64,000 bases of DNA from Luzula sylvatica (GCA_946800325.1 OX326956.1:15293167-15357166); one strand, 5' to 3'. Numbered from the stretch's first letter, positions 1-11,400 are shown. Translations and numbers: made by a program. Notes: generated from the sequence alone by a model not told the origin.

Positions 1-660
1 CTAAATATTTTAGTAAGTCCGAAACTTAAATCAACCAAAATGTTGTAATTAAAATGAAAGAGAAATTGTTTGTATTTTGAGATTAAAAAAGACGTGTGTT
101 ATTTAACATATTTATTTTTTGCATTGTAACATTAATAATGGCATAAATAATTTGTAATATGAATGAGTATATGTGTTGACATATTAATTGAGTTCTGATT
201 TGTAATTACGTTTTTGTTTGTAGCAATTTACAACTACTTTGATAAAGAGTCCAACAATTTAAGTAAAGAAAATAATAGTAATACACATTAGCTAAATAAA
301 TCCGAAACGTAACTCAGTCCAATCGTTTAGATAAATAAAATAATAACAACGTGCATATAAGAAAACATTTTATTTTCCGAAATGACAATATGAAACGGTT
401 TCAAACATGTACATGTTTAACATATTTATAAATATAATCAATATCTATAAATAATTACTGACATGTTTACATAAAGTAAAAATACGATGACAACATTGAA
501 TAATATTTTTAATGTAGGGAATTGTCATGTTTAAATACAATCACTGTGTACATAATAACATTATTATTTTCTTGGCAATTTTATTCTTAAAAAATTTATT
601 CCACTTCAAAATTAACAGAAACCAAATTTAATTTGCTCTCTTACTAGAATTTTTCAAAGG
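1..660. other. AT-rich intergenic DNA
   Basis: No coding signal, terminal repeat or RNA gene is visible. The last 70 bases resemble the sequence upstream of the RING copy at 5717. Confidence 0.5.
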
Positions 661-666
661 AAAAAT

Positions 667-1100
667 ATGGCAGAATTTCACACGAGAAGAAATTCAACCT
701 TAACTCTCTCCTCGTATACCAACTTATCACGAATTTTGCCGAATTCGTTGAATTCCGACTTCAATTTGAATCTCAACATTCTCCCAATTCTACAATAGTA
801 TTCTACATCTCGATTTGTATGTTATTCGATGATAGTTTCACAAATATGTTGCCCGAATTGGTTGAAGCATATAGAGAAATCATATGTTGTTTTGCTCGAA
901 ATGTTGTTCAACGGTCGTTTCGTCACTCTACTGATATGATTGTCATAACGGCTTGTATTGTGGAGTACGCAAGTGTGACGAGGGCCAATTACGCAAATGA
1001 AAACGAGGAACACGATTCGGCTTGCGCAATTTGTCTTGGGGACTTCGAAATGGGCAAAGAAATTGTACGACGAGGTGTCATCACATCTTCCATTATATGA
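667..1100 (+). pseudogene. RING-H2 finger gene copy r1, broken
   Basis: First of five related RING-H2 sequences (the others are near 5717, 10130, 20440 and 30965). The start MAEFHTRRNSTLTLSSY is shared with the copy at 5717. A one-base deletion near 740, relative to that copy, shifts the frame and leads to an early stop near 800. The reading frame resumes as an open segment at 819-1100 with the RING start CAICLGDFEMGKEI. A second one-base deletion then shifts the frame just before the C-x-H ligands, and the second half of the finger is gone. RING-H2 proteins are usually E3 ubiquitin ligases, but this copy cannot form a RING. An antisense ARM-type exon relic follows, as in every other RING copy here. 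Confidence 0.75.
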
Positions 1101-1309
1101 TGTGTTTATTTATTTATTTGCTATTTAAGATAAAGAAAGATTATGTTTTTTTCCTCTTAAGGTATAAAATACTATGCTTGTTTCAAGGCCAGAGAGCACA
1201 ACTTGAGTTTTTTTTTTTCCTCGTAGAGGTTATTTATTTTTTTAGTTGTCATTTACATTTCATTAGGTTTTGAATCGAGAGACTTGTTTTCATATCATTT
1301 ACATTTCAC

Positions 1310-1396
1310 TATGGACCGAGTAGCCTTCCTCGACCAATCCAGATCCAATTTGGAGAATTGCCTCCATTCCAAACTCTGTCATGCTCTCAAATTTCT
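1310..1396 (-). pseudogene. ARM-type C-terminal exon relic (r1)
   Basis: This matches part of the minus-strand exon at 22022-22292 (antisense of the ETILEIG region) and carries substitutions. Only about 90 bases are left. Its position behind a RING copy is the same in all five modules. Confidence 0.45.
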
Positions 1397-1448
1397 AAAA
1401 TGATGAAAAACAACTCGCAACATAAGATTACAAACATAATTAATTAGA

Positions 1449-1490
1449 CTAGGAAAATATCCCGCGCTTCGCTGCGGGATATATTATTTG
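1449..1490 (-). mobile_element. Helitron-like 3' terminus
   Basis: Read on the minus strand, a GC-rich hairpin (CCCGCAGCGAAGCGCGGG) is followed about 8 bases later by CTAG and then T. This is the standard Helitron 3' end: a hairpin, CTRR, and insertion before T. The matching 5' end was not found, so the extent is unknown. Confidence 0.5.
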
Positions 1491-2243
1491 ATAAGAAATA
1501 ATATAATAAGCAAAAGTAATTATTTGATATATTATTTCGAAATCTCTTATGATCATAAAATAATAATTTTATCTAAAACGTTACAAGTGCAAAACAAAAG
1601 TAATATTCATAAATGTTAATTTAAAAAAAAAATCTGATATTAATTAGTCTCACAAGTATTATGCAATAAATACAAATTTTTTTCCTCCTCAAAATATAAC
1701 ATATGCTTCAAAAGAAAAATTGAAATGTATTATTTATAATACAAAACATGTCAAATAAAATAAAATTTTGAAAAGGACAAAAAAAAAAAAAACATAAAAG
1801 ACGCAGCTTGGTACCAATAAAAAATATTATAATAAGCACAAAAAACGCAGCTTGGTACCAATCAAAACTGTTATAATAAGCAAAAAAAAAAAATAATACC
1901 AGCTCAGGCTAACAAAAAGTATTTGTGTGAATAGTATTTTGTTAACAGTAAAATTATAGTATACAAATTATATTTATTAATACGATGAAAAATTCAAATA
2001 TTTTATTTAGAACACAAGACATATGTCAATTATATTTATTAATACGATGAAAAATTCAAATATTTTATTTATAACACAACACATATGTCAATTATATTTA
2101 TTAATACGATGAAAAATTCAAATATTTTATTTATAACACAACACACATGTCAAATAAAATAAAATTCCAAAAAAAAAAAAACACGGTGAACAGTACCCGG
2201 GGTGAACAGTACAGTACCGAATTGAACAGCACCGAGTGAACAG
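1491..2243. other. AT-rich repeats, no gene
   Basis: It contains a duplicated motif around CGCAGCTTGGTACCAAT (about 1803 and 1847), the 62-bp tandem array at 1966-2151, an A-tract, and degenerate repeats of TGAACAGTA at 2186-2250. No coding potential is visible. Confidence 0.6.
1966..2151. repeat. 62-bp tandem repeat, three units
   Basis: Three near-identical 62-bp units start at 1966, 2028 and 2090. Each begins AATTATATTTATTAATACG. They differ by only a few bases, so the amplification looks recent. Such arrays often lie inside Helitrons, which fits the terminus at 1449. Confidence 0.85.
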
Positions 2244-2850
2244 TGTTGAACAGTACGTCTTTTGAATGCTTAGAATATTATGTGTTGTAATATTGTCATT
2301 TGAATGCTTAGAATTTAGTGACCAATTTTAGTTAATAAATTTAAGCATTAATGTGTTAATTAGGATGTGGGCCTTTTGATGTGTAGAATATTGTGGGTGG
2401 TGCTTCTATTTTCTATGATGGGCTGAATTAGAAAATCCACATTAGGGAGCCCAAAAGGTACGTCTTTGTGAAAAGATGCATTATGGCTATAAAAGCAAAT
2501 TGGTCCCAAGCACATATGATTAGAGATTAATATTCTGCCATTCTCTTTTCCATCCCATTAAGAAAAGAGAGAGATCCATAGGAGAAAATAAATCGAAGGA
2601 TTCTTCAAATTGGAGATCATAAAGTGCTTGGAATTCCAAATCTTTGCGACTAAGGCTTCATGAACGCAACAACGGTGATGACGCGACATCAATTCGGACG
2701 GATTTCATACGCTTCCGCATACGGTTAAGGTACGGTTTTATTTTAAGTTTATTCGGTTGAATTCACATAGTTATTACGGTCCGTTTGTACGGGCAAACTT
2801 AATTTATTATTTTATTTGCGGGACGGTGCCGGATCGTTGCCGCCCCAACA
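2244..2850 (+). mobile_element. Probable solo LTR (copia-like)
   Basis: The segment begins TGTTG and ends CAACA. It contains a TATA box (GGCTATAAAAG near 2488) followed by a leader-like region, as in an LTR promoter. Just downstream, ATTGGTAATAA weakly resembles a primer-binding site, and a degenerate second copy of the LTR end (GGCGGTGCCGGA...CCGCCC) occupies about 2870-2900. No TSD was seen. It abuts the broken dioxygenase copy A, whose promoter and first codons are missing. It could also be part of a larger eroded retroelement. Confidence 0.45.
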
Positions 2851-2905
2851 ATTGGTAATAATTTTATTCACGGGCGGTGCCGGATAGTCGCCGCCCTAAC
2901 ACTGA

Positions 2906-4094
2906 TACGTCAGGCAGGTTAGCATAGATGAGGTCATCAGAAACACGAGTTCTCAACTGCCAGTTATCGATCTCGAGAGACTGCGGGACCCGCAGTTTAG
3001 TGAGGAAGAGATCGCTAAGCTCGGGTCCGCTTGTAGAGAGTGGGGCTTCTTTCAGGTGCTTAATTTTATGTTTCTTCACTCGAAAATTAATCATAATATT
3101 TTGTTTCTGAAATAAATGTGCAGCTAATAAATCATGGAGGGGACGAAGAGATAATCAACAACATGAAAAAAAGCATCACCGAATTTTTCACTTTGCCTTT
3201 CGAGCAAAAGAAGGCTTTAGCTATTGCACCGAACGATATCGAAGGCTTCGGTCAACACTTTGTCGTGTCCAACGACCAAAAGTTAGATTGGGCCGACTTA
3301 TTTTTCATCAAAACTCAACCGATCGAACGACGAAACCTAAAATTCTGGCCTACTAATCCTCCTAAGTTCAGGTACATACATACCATCAATTTATTTATTT
3401 ATATTACTTCCAAAATTATTTTTGTACGAAATTATTTTTTTATTAGGGAAGCACTCGACAAATACTCGTGCGAGCTGAAGAAACTGGCAAATTACCTGTT
3501 TGAGTTCATGGCCAGAGATCTTGAGATCGAACCAGAGGTGCTATTTAATGCTTTCAAGGGCACTCACAATCGGTGCGGATGAATTGTTATCCACCATGCC
3601 AACAACCAGATAAGGTTTTAGGACTTTCGGCACACACAGACGGTGCGTCCCTAACTTTACTCCTTGAAGTAAATGACGTGAGCGGTTCGCAAATAAGGAA
3701 GGACAGCAAATGGTTCTCCGTCGAAGCCCTCCCCGGAGCCTTTGTTGTCAATATTGGTGATGGCCTCGAGGTAATGTTAAAAATTATTTAAAAATAAAAG
3801 ATCGTAACTAACAAATTTATTTATTATGATGTAAAATTTATTATGTAGATGTTTTCAAATGGGAAGTACAGAAGCATAGAGCACAGAGCGGTAGTAAATG
3901 CCGCTAAAGAACGAATCTCATTCGCAACGTTCACTACCCCGCCTTTGCCGTGTATGGTGGGCCCTCTCCCTGAGGTTGTCAAAGGTGGCAAGGAGAATTA
4001 TAAGAAGATTAATTACTTGGAATATTTAAGAGGGTATTCATCTGCAAAACTTGAAGGAAGAAGCCATTTGGACACTATGAGGCCAAGTAATTGA
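2906..4094 (+). pseudogene. 2OG-Fe(II) dioxygenase copy A, truncated and frameshifted
   Basis: Third member of the dioxygenase family here (intact copies at 16423 and 45885). What is left of exon 1 is 2906-3055, starting at the codons for YVR; about the first 110 bases of the coding exon are missing and LTR-like DNA lies in their place. Exon 2 (3124-3371), exon 3 (3447-3770) and exon 4 (3849-4094) keep the splice sites of the intact copies. Exon 3 is 324 nt instead of 325: one base is lost just before the NCYPPC motif, giving a stop at about 3580. Downstream residues, including the iron ligands in AHTDG and EHRA and the 2OG-binding RxS, are still readable in the shifted frame. Loss of the start plus a frameshift means no functional enzyme. 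Confidence 0.9.
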
Positions 4095-4164
4095 TAATGT
4101 TAGGTAGTATTTCCTTTTCAAATTCAGACGAATTTTCTTTTTCCATCAGCTTAGTATTACAATC

Positions 4165-5060
4165 TTTATCAAATGGAAAAGTCAAAAATTCCCTCCGAGG
4201 CTCATCTTCATCAATAAATGATTTCGCTTGTTCCAAACTTGCGCGTTATTTTGCCCTTAACTCGGGTTGCTTGGGAAGAATAAGCTATGTTTCATAACCT
4301 GACCCTTCGAAGTATCTCCGCCAAAACCATATATTAAAAAATCGAATGAAATAAAAAAATTAATTGCAAAAATATCAAATATGATTCGTAAACTATCAAA
4401 TTATACGTACCACTGCAGAATACGCGTCTGAATTTATCCTCCGAGCCGATTTTTTTAGCCCACTGCGATAAATATTTCAAAATGCAATTAAAAAAGAAGA
4501 AGATAATGAGTGCCGAAATTTAATAGTGGAATAAAAACTTACGTATCGAAAATGTAATCAAGGGCATCCTTTGATGTACCGTGCTCATTTTGCTATAAAC
4601 CCTCATGCCTCTGTTCTGTTCAAATCAACACTATCAATAAACTCTCTCTTTTTATGAAATGATCAAAATTAGCGATGAAACACGAACCTATCTGCGGCTC
4701 GTACAGTGAGCTTTCTGACGAAGGCACGGACTTTGACCGATTGTGGATTTTCGGTGCCATCTATTGATTTAGGAATACCAACTATCAACTCATTAACTTT
4801 CCTACGGAACAATTAATATGTTAATTTATATAATTAATGAATCATTATGTAGATATTTTTCACAATTATGTCAAACCTCCTTCTCGGCAACTTCGACGAG
4901 CCTGATCTCCAGCTCTTGTCCTTTCATCTCCAAAACCTAATTCAAAAATTATAATCTTGTTCTGCATCAAATTTGTAATTAACAAAACTAAAAACAAGGA
5001 ATAACCAAATAGAAACTCGTAATTGTTCCGAATTGAGCATCAGTAAGTCTTTCCATTTTT
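4165..5060 (-). pseudogene. YqgF/RuvX-like nuclease copy A, decayed
   Basis: Convergent with dioxygenase copy A, in the arrangement seen at the intact pair 45885-48656. Minus-strand exons equivalent to 2-6 of the intact gene can be placed near 4880-4940, 4695-4800, 4550-4615, 4405-4470 and 4165-4335. Exon 2 is intact (VLEMKGQELEIRLVEVAEKE). The exon 4 equivalent has a one-base deletion, the exon 3 equivalent has a base inserted at its start, and the exon 6 equivalent has both an insertion and an in-frame TAG. Most of exon 1, with the GVDLG active-site motif, is deleted. Clearly non-functional. Confidence 0.8.
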
Positions 5061-5232
5061 TCTTCACTTTTATATTTATGAAAACTAAGAATAGTCAAAT
5101 TTCGACCCATAATTAAAAACAATATTCAATAAAGAAATCAAACTTAAACTGAAATGTGAAAGCAATCCAAATACAATTTAGGATTACCTAAGAAATAAGA
5201 AGAGTGAATATAGTTTGGTCGAACCGAGGCCC

Positions 5233-5430
5233 TCACAATCTCAGTTTCATCGGTCGTTCTCTCCACTTTTGTGTCACCTTCAAACCTTCAACTTTAAGGC
5301 CTCGATATCTCTGAAACTTGTGCAAGCACCTCCCTCTTTCTCGCCAAAGATCCGTTAAAGAATGGATAGACTGGGCTAGGCGAGAAGCACTGGCCGCACC
5401 AGGAGAAGAAGAGAGATTTTAGGGGTTTTT
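5233..5430 (-). other. Unidentified open segment on the minus strand
   Basis: A stop-free stretch reads SASRLAQSIHSLTDLWRERG and continues basic (KVTQKWRERPMKLRL) to a TGA at 5233-5235. The composition looks protein-like rather than random. I do not recognise the family, and no matching segment exists beside the other YqgF copies. It may be a fragment of another gene or chance. Confidence 0.2.
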
Positions 5431-5716
5431 TTTGCGATGCGAGAAGTGACATGGCAAACATGGTCCAGAGGGCACCTCTCCCAACAGTTATGATGAGTTT
5501 GTGATGAACCGATGTTTTTGTGACCGTTTAAACTCAAAACTACAAAGACAAAATGGCCGTTAGATTGTGTTAAGGTGCCACTTCAGTGAAAAGTTATGAT
5601 GACTTGAGACCTATTTAAATGCTAAATTTATTGTTCTTTCCACTTCAAAATTAACAGAGTTCGTTGAGAGATCCAAGTTAATTTGCTTTCTGATTAGAAG
5701 TTTTCAAAAGAAAAAC

Positions 5717-6251
5717 ATGGCAGAATTTCACACGAGAAGAAATTCGACCTTAACTCTCTCCTCGTATACCAACTTATCACGAATCTCGCCCGAACTCATT
5801 CAATTCCGACTTCAATTTGAATTTCAATGTGCTCCCAATTATACAATAGTATTCTATATTCCGATTTGTATGATGTTCGATGATAGTTCCACAAATCGGG
5901 TTATCGCTTTATCTTTTTTTCTCATTTGTGGAATCGAATTATATACGATTGGTAGAATCATATAGAGAAGTCATATGTTGTTTTGCTCGAAATGTTGTTC
6001 AACGGTCATTTCGCCGCTCTACCGATATGATTATCATAATGGCTAGTATTGTGGAGTCCGCAAGTGTGACGAGGGCGAATTATGTAAATGAAAACGAGGA
6101 AGACGATTCGGCTTGCGCAATTTGTCTTGGAGACTTCTAAATGGGCGAAGAAATTGGTACGACGAGGTGTCATCATATCTTCCATTATAGGTGTTTGGAG
6201 GAGTGGATGCGAAGACAACTTTCGTGTCCTCTTTGCCGGTTTGAGCTTTGA
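5717..6251 (+). pseudogene. RING-H2 finger gene copy r2, broken
   Basis: The most complete copy. It opens with MAEFHTRRNSTLTLSSYTNL and runs about 80 residues before a frame change near 5940. It then continues in the frame of REVICCFARNVVQRSFRRST to CAICLGDF. There a GAA codon (intact in copy r1) has become TAA at about 6138. Beyond it the rest of a canonical RING-H2 finger is preserved (RCHHIFHYRCLEEW, then CPLCRFEL), ending at TGA 6249-6251. Ligand spacing is C-x2-C, C-x-H-x2-H-x2-C, C-x2-C. The family acts as E3 ubiquitin ligase. This copy has at least one frameshift and one nonsense codon. Confidence 0.8.
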
Positions 6252-6608
6252 GTTTGTTTGAGTTTGTATTATGTGAAGAATATATTGTGATTGGTCATAA
6301 TTAGAATTTTCGATGGAAGCTTGACATAGAGAAGATTATGTTTTTTTTTAACATAGAAAAATCTATGTTTTTTTTATTCTTTAACATAGAGAAGACTATG
6401 TTTTTATTTACTTATTTGCTATTTAAGATAGAGAAAGATTATGTTTTTTTCCTCTTAACGTATAAAATACTACGCTTGTTTCAAGGCCAGAGAGCACAAC
6501 TTGAGTTTTTTTTTTTTTTCCCCTCATAGAGGTTATTTATTTTTTTAATTATTTACATTTCATTAGGTTTTGAATCGAGATACTTGTTTTTATGTCATTT
6601 ACATTTCA

Positions 6609-6700
6609 CTATGGACCGAGTAGTCTTCCTTGACGAATCCAGATCCAATTTGGAGAATCGCCTCCATTCCAAACTCTTTCATGCTCTCAAATTCCTAAAT
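6609..6700 (-). pseudogene. ARM-type C-terminal exon relic (r2)
   Basis: Antisense match to part of the exon at 22022-22292. It is short and mutated, and follows RING copy r2 as in the other modules. Confidence 0.45.
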
Positions 6701-7503
6701 GATGAAAAACAACTCGTAACATAAGATTATAAACATAATTAATTAGATTATAAATTTCTTGGCAGATTTAGCCCTAATCCTAAGGTGAGCGAGTAACCAA
6801 AGATTTTAAATTTTTGAGTAATGGGAGCGGGAAATGGAGGCGTCCATTGCCTCCAGTACCTTCTCTTCCTCAAATACGAAACGCTTTCTTGAGACGCCTT
6901 TTATAAAACTTGGAGGAGTAATATAAAAAAATTAATTAGAGCAGAACTAAATTAAAATGAAAAATAGTATACATGATTTTACGAAGTTGTTGTAAGAGCA
7001 AATCCTCGCACATTATCCAGTCTTTTGAATCCAATTCGATCAACAGACTCTAAAATTTCAAATGTAGAACATTTTTTTAGGAATAATTTAGGCCTTGTCT
7101 ATATTTTTCATGATTTCAAAGAAATTATCAGGTAATTTAGTCGACGTGAGTTTTATTTCAAATAACTAGATACAATGCTTACAAAGACCTCTAAGAACAG
7201 AATATTTATAAATAAATAAAAACATATTTTAATTCAGTTAACCTATTATTACAAACTATCTTAATTTTCAAAAAATAAAATAAAATTATAAATAGTTTTT
7301 AGAGTTCACTGTGGGTTTGAGCACTTTTTTTTAAAAAAAAAAAATACTATAAAAATCAAGCTATCTTTGTTAATTTTCTCCCCAATTCAGAGAAGGTTCC
7401 ACATAAATCTCAGAACAAAAAATAATAAAAGCTCAAATTTGAAATTAATTTTCTTCGCACATCCTCCCTAAACTAATTAAACAAGCATGTAAATTAAATT
7501 AAC
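6701..7503. other. Duplicated non-coding spacer
   Basis: AT-rich sequence repeated at about 22300-23200 and, in part, at 10930-11930 and 32850-33930. It corresponds to the intron or lost-exon region between the two ARM-type exons. No open coding segment is visible. Confidence 0.6.
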
Positions 7504-7765
7504 CTGGATCGTAATTTCCGGATGTAGCAGGTCTTTCACGTCACGGGACAGTATATACTCCACTGATTGCTCAGATGCCTTAGGAGGAGGCTTGATCGAC
7601 GAGTTTTCATCGTTCTTGCACAGCTCTCAATGCGCCTCTTGAAGAATGAAAGCCTTAGGTTTGCGCACCGGAGATGGAGATCCGATTTTCGCGACCTTTT
7701 TTGGCTGTTTCGCCGCCTCCGGCAGATTATTGTCGATCGATCCGAGGATCATTGTTATCTTTTTT
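7504..7765 (-). pseudogene. ARM/TOG-type gene, N-terminal exon copy (r2)
   Basis: The minus strand reads IDNNLPEAAKQPKKVAKIG, then a variable stretch, then SSIKPPPKASEQSVEYILSR and DVKDLL, ending at a GT donor (exon end 7504). A TGA interrupts it after QEAH. The better copy is 23203-23415. A phrase like VEYIPSxDxKxLxDPExKIQ recalls the start of plant ARM/TOG-repeat proteins, from memory only. The middle exons are absent, so this is a remnant. Confidence 0.45.
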
Positions 7766-8910
7766 TGGACAATATTGTTATGCTATTCATACACATATAC
7801 ATACACATAAATATAATATTGTTATACTGTTATGATATTCATAATATTATGTTAATAGTATCAAATTCATGGTATTTAACTAAGCAAAACTTCACGAAGT
7901 CTTTTGGTTTCCTTTGTGCATATGATTCCTATCCGAATATACTAGTTTATAACTCATTACTGTTTTCACTGTTAATATATTATTTAGAGTGATCATGTAT
8001 TATTTTCAATTTTAATATATCATTTTGAGTGAATATACACTGTATACATCACTAATATACCATATTATATTATTTTTCATGCCAATATATTACATTGCTT
8101 TCATAAAAAATGTAATATAGAAAGTAATATATATTCATAAAAAAATATTCATCAAATTATAATTTAACAATAATGAAAATATTATATTGGCATAAAAAAT
8201 AATATAAAATAGTATTTTAGCGAAGTATACAATGCATCTTCATTCAAAATGATATATTAAATTTGAAAATAAAATATTATAACCAAAATTATATATTGTA
8301 CTTATATTCGAAAAATTCATATTAATAATAAAAATAGTATATGAGTTCCAAAACTAGTATATTCGGATAAAAAAGTATATATTTACTCCACACTTATAGC
8401 ATATATCGGTATTCAATTTTTTTTTGTTAACATTAAAATTAGCATAATGAGTGACAGACAACAAAAATTAACAAGTTGGTATTGTATATAATGTGTTAAT
8501 TATTAACCATAAAATTAGAGATGCGAAATGAACATGTTAAGATCGGCTTATCTATCGACGAATAATACAATTCATATTCATATGTATATAAAAAGAACAG
8601 AAATTACAAGCAAAGTAGAAAGGTAATTATTGATACAAATATTTTGTTATGTGTCCCTTACTTGAATCAGTCTCTCGTCATGGTTAGCGGCAAATAAGCA
8701 ATTTTGCTTATACCAATTAGGTTTCCAGTTATGTCCGAATCAAACCCCAATTAAGCTTTATATTGATCTAATTTTGCAATCATAGAAACTTGATTTCGCA
8801 GCTAGCACCTGTAATTGAACAAATTCACTGATTTGGTAATGCATTAATTTCCTCAAAATTTGATCACTTTTCCATATTCGACCCGATTCGGTTCAATTAC
8901 CTAGGTTTAA
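7766..8910. other. AT-rich duplicated spacer
   Basis: Aligns with 23416-24735. It is rich in ATAT tracts, and no gene is seen. The 23.4 kb copy has an extra segment of about 330 bases near 23860-24190. Confidence 0.6.
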
Positions 8911-8928
8911 CTTAGTAATCTATTGTTA

Positions 8929-9039
8929 AAAAAACGAGTAAATGGAGAAGGCTCGGTGATCCTCCATCCATTGGTGCCAATGAGACTCGAACCTACAACC
9001 TCTCACAACATATGGTTTCTTGTGTCTCACACTCAACCA
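8929..9039 (-). mobile_element. Short tRNA-like SINE with T-tail
   Basis: This ~111-bp insertion is flanked by an 18-19 bp direct repeat, CTTAGTAATCTATTGTTAA (8911-8928 and 9040-9057). The paralogous spacer near 24740 has one copy of that sequence and no insert. On the minus strand it carries an A-box-like TGGTTGAGTG and a B-box-like GGTTCGAGTC, and ends in a T run against the TSD. Some plant SINEs (p-SINE1 type) end in T rather than A. Confidence 0.7.
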
Positions 9040-9057
9040 CTTAGTAATCTATTGTTA

Positions 9058-9455
9058 ACTCAAGGTTTTCTGTTATTCGGATTTTCCGATAAAATAGTTC
9101 TGAATTTAAGCTCGAAGGGTAAATCGAGTATGCAAATTAAATTGATGTACTGGTTCTAAAGATATTAGAAGAGTGGTATTCAAATTATAAATGTTAAAAT
9201 TAATAAAAATATTTAATATTTTGGGGTTTACTTTATAAATATTTAGTAGTTTTGAATTAAAGAAAAAAATGTATTTAATTTTGTTTTTTATTTTCAAGAC
9301 CTCATATATAAATTATAATATTGTTTGTCACGAACTTCCAAAATTACAGAACCCGAAAGTCCATCAATGTATCATTTGTATCGACAATTACCCACTCTTC
9401 AAACTCCCCCATTCCCCCTCCTTATAATTAATCCAAAATATATGTTAATGAAAAC
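9058..9455. other. Duplicated spacer, no gene
   Basis: AT-rich, and matches about 24740-25150. Nothing coding was seen. Confidence 0.6.
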
Positions 9456-9464
9456 AAATTAATC

Positions 9465-9634
9465 CAGAAATGATACAGACCACACCTTTTTCTCAAGAAT
9501 TGACCGCGAATTGCCACGTGGCAGCCAGTTATTGGCTGCAGCTAAAGTGGTGGAAAGCTGCAGCCAATAGCTGGCTGCCACGTGGCAATTCGTGGTCAAT
9601 TCGTGGAAAAAAGATGTGGTCTGTATCATTACTC
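9465..9634. mobile_element. 170-bp Mutator-like MITE (snap-back)
   Basis: It is almost entirely an inverted repeat: AATGATACAGACCACA at the left matches TGTGGTCTGTATCATT at the right, and the arms continue through CCACGTGGCAGCCAG. It is flanked by the 9-bp direct repeat AAATTAATC (9456-9464, 9635-9643). Related spacers near 19960 and 25170 have a single AAATTAATC and no insert. A 9-bp TSD points to Mutator-like mobilisation. Confidence 0.85.
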
Positions 9635-9643
9635 AAATTAATC

Positions 9644-10129
9644 AAACATTAAATTTATACTATAGTATTTGAAAGCAATTACTCCAAAATATGAACCAAA
9701 TTAACAAGTGCCATCATCAATCATGTGAAACTTGTTGTGTGAGCCATGACTTGTGGCGGAGTTTGTTGTTAGGGGAATCATATCATGACTCGCGAGTCCA
9801 AAATGCATGAGCTCAAAACGAGAAATTCATGAGAAAACTCTTTATAAATGGACAAATCAAGAGGAATTGTTTTAGAAATTTTCTTTATTTCAAAATCATC
9901 AGAGGATTCTTTATACATGGTTAAAGCAAGAGGAGTTGTTTTTTTTTAGAAACCTCTTTATTTCAAAATCAAATATCCCGTGCTTTATAATAGTTAGTTT
10001 GCATGCATGCATGTAAAAAATAGTGCATTTTTAGGATATTGGGGAATGCCAAACAAATGTTTGATTATATAACACACTCCATTTGAAAGATAAACCAAGA
10101 CAAATATTGATGGATCTCAACACTCTCCC
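9644..10129. other. Repeated upstream module of the RING copies
   Basis: This block recurs near 13110-13450, 20040-20430, 25230-25600 and 36050-36400. It includes the perfect palindrome GACTCGCGAGTC (here 9787-9798) and, in some copies, GCATGCATGCATG. It may include the 5' flank of the RING gene; no ORF is seen. Confidence 0.55.
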
Positions 10130-10530
10130 AATTATACAATAGAATTCTACATTCCGATTTGTATATTCGACGATAGTCTCACAAATCGAGTTATCGCTTT
10201 ATCTTTTTTCTCGTTTGTGTGATATACACTTGGTGGAATCATATAGAGAAGTCACGTGTTGTTTTGCTCGAAATGTTGTTCAAGGGTCATTTCGCCGCTC
10301 TACCGATATGATTATCATGACGACTCGTATTGTGGAGTCCCCAAGTGTGAGGAGGGCGAATTACACAAATGAAAACGAGGAAGACGATTCGGGTTGCGCA
10401 ATTTGTCTTGGGGACATCAAAACGGGCAAAGAAATTTGTACGACGAAGTGTAAAGTTTAATCACATCTTCCACTACAGGTGTTTGGAGGAATGGATGCAA
10501 ATGTCTTCTTTGTCAGTTTTGAACTTTAAA
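10130..10530 (+). pseudogene. RING-H2 finger gene copy r3, broken
   Basis: The N-terminal region is missing: homology starts in the middle of the gene (equivalent of TIVFYIPICM). An open stretch (10215-10460) reads REVTCCFARNVVQGSFRRST through CAICLGD to TTKCKV, then stops at TAA because two or three extra bases disrupt the C-x-H ligand pair. Remnants of the distal part (CLEEWM equivalent) follow in another frame, and the CPLC pair is lost. Same family and same position before an ARM relic as the other copies. Confidence 0.75.
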
Positions 10531-10808
10531 AGGATTTTCAATGGAAGCTTGAGATGGAGAAGGCTATATTTTTTCATTTTAACATAAAAAAAATTATAGA
10601 GAAAACTATGTATTTATTTATTTATTTGCTAATTAACATAGAGAAGACTATGTTTTTTCTTCTTAACATATAAAATGCTATGCTTGTTTTTAGACCACTG
10701 AGCACAATTAAGTTTTTCCCCCCTCATAGAGGTTATTTATTTTTTTAGTTGTTATTTACATTTCATTAGGTTTTAAATCGAGAGATTTGTTTTTAGGTCA
10801 TTTACATT

Positions 10809-10905
10809 TCACCGTGGACAGAACAGCCTTCCTTGACGAATCCAGATCTAATTTGGAGAATCGTCTCCATTCCAAAATTCCAAACTCTTTCATGCTCTCA
10901 ATTTC
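10809..10905 (-). pseudogene. ARM-type C-terminal exon relic (r3)
   Basis: Antisense match to 22185-22292 with a small duplication of the CCAAAATT type. The following sequence, CCTAAAATAATGAAAAACA, is the uninterrupted form of the site hit by the hAT element at 31926. Confidence 0.45.
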
Positions 10906-11400
10906 CTAAAATAATGAAAAACAACTCGCAACATAAGATTACAAACATAATTAATTAGATTATAAATATTCGCACATCATCCAGAACTCCACAAGCCCTA
11001 ATTCGATCAGCACACTCTAAAATTTCAAATGGAGAACAATTTTTAAGAACCATTTAGACCATGTCTATATTGATCATGATTCCAAAGCTTTCTTTCAAGG
11101 AACTAACAATAATTTATTATTTATTGTCAAAATATAGATACAATGTTTACAAAGATCTCTAATAACATAATTTTTTTTTGAGGTACGATAAGCGAAGTGT
11201 CTATAAAAATAATTAAAATAAATGAAAAGCATGTATACAAATTATGAACTTACTCGTACAAAAAAAAAATGATTTATATTCTAACAATGCAAGATTTATT
11301 TATTGATTTCTTGAATTGTGACTTGAGCCAGTATGGCAAATGGTCTTGATCAACGGCTTGAAAATTATATATATTTTTTTTCTTTTCACAAAACCCAACA
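10906..11400. other. Duplicated spacer, no gene
   Basis: Matches 32843-33420 apart from the MITE and the local inversion there. AT-rich. Confidence 0.55.
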
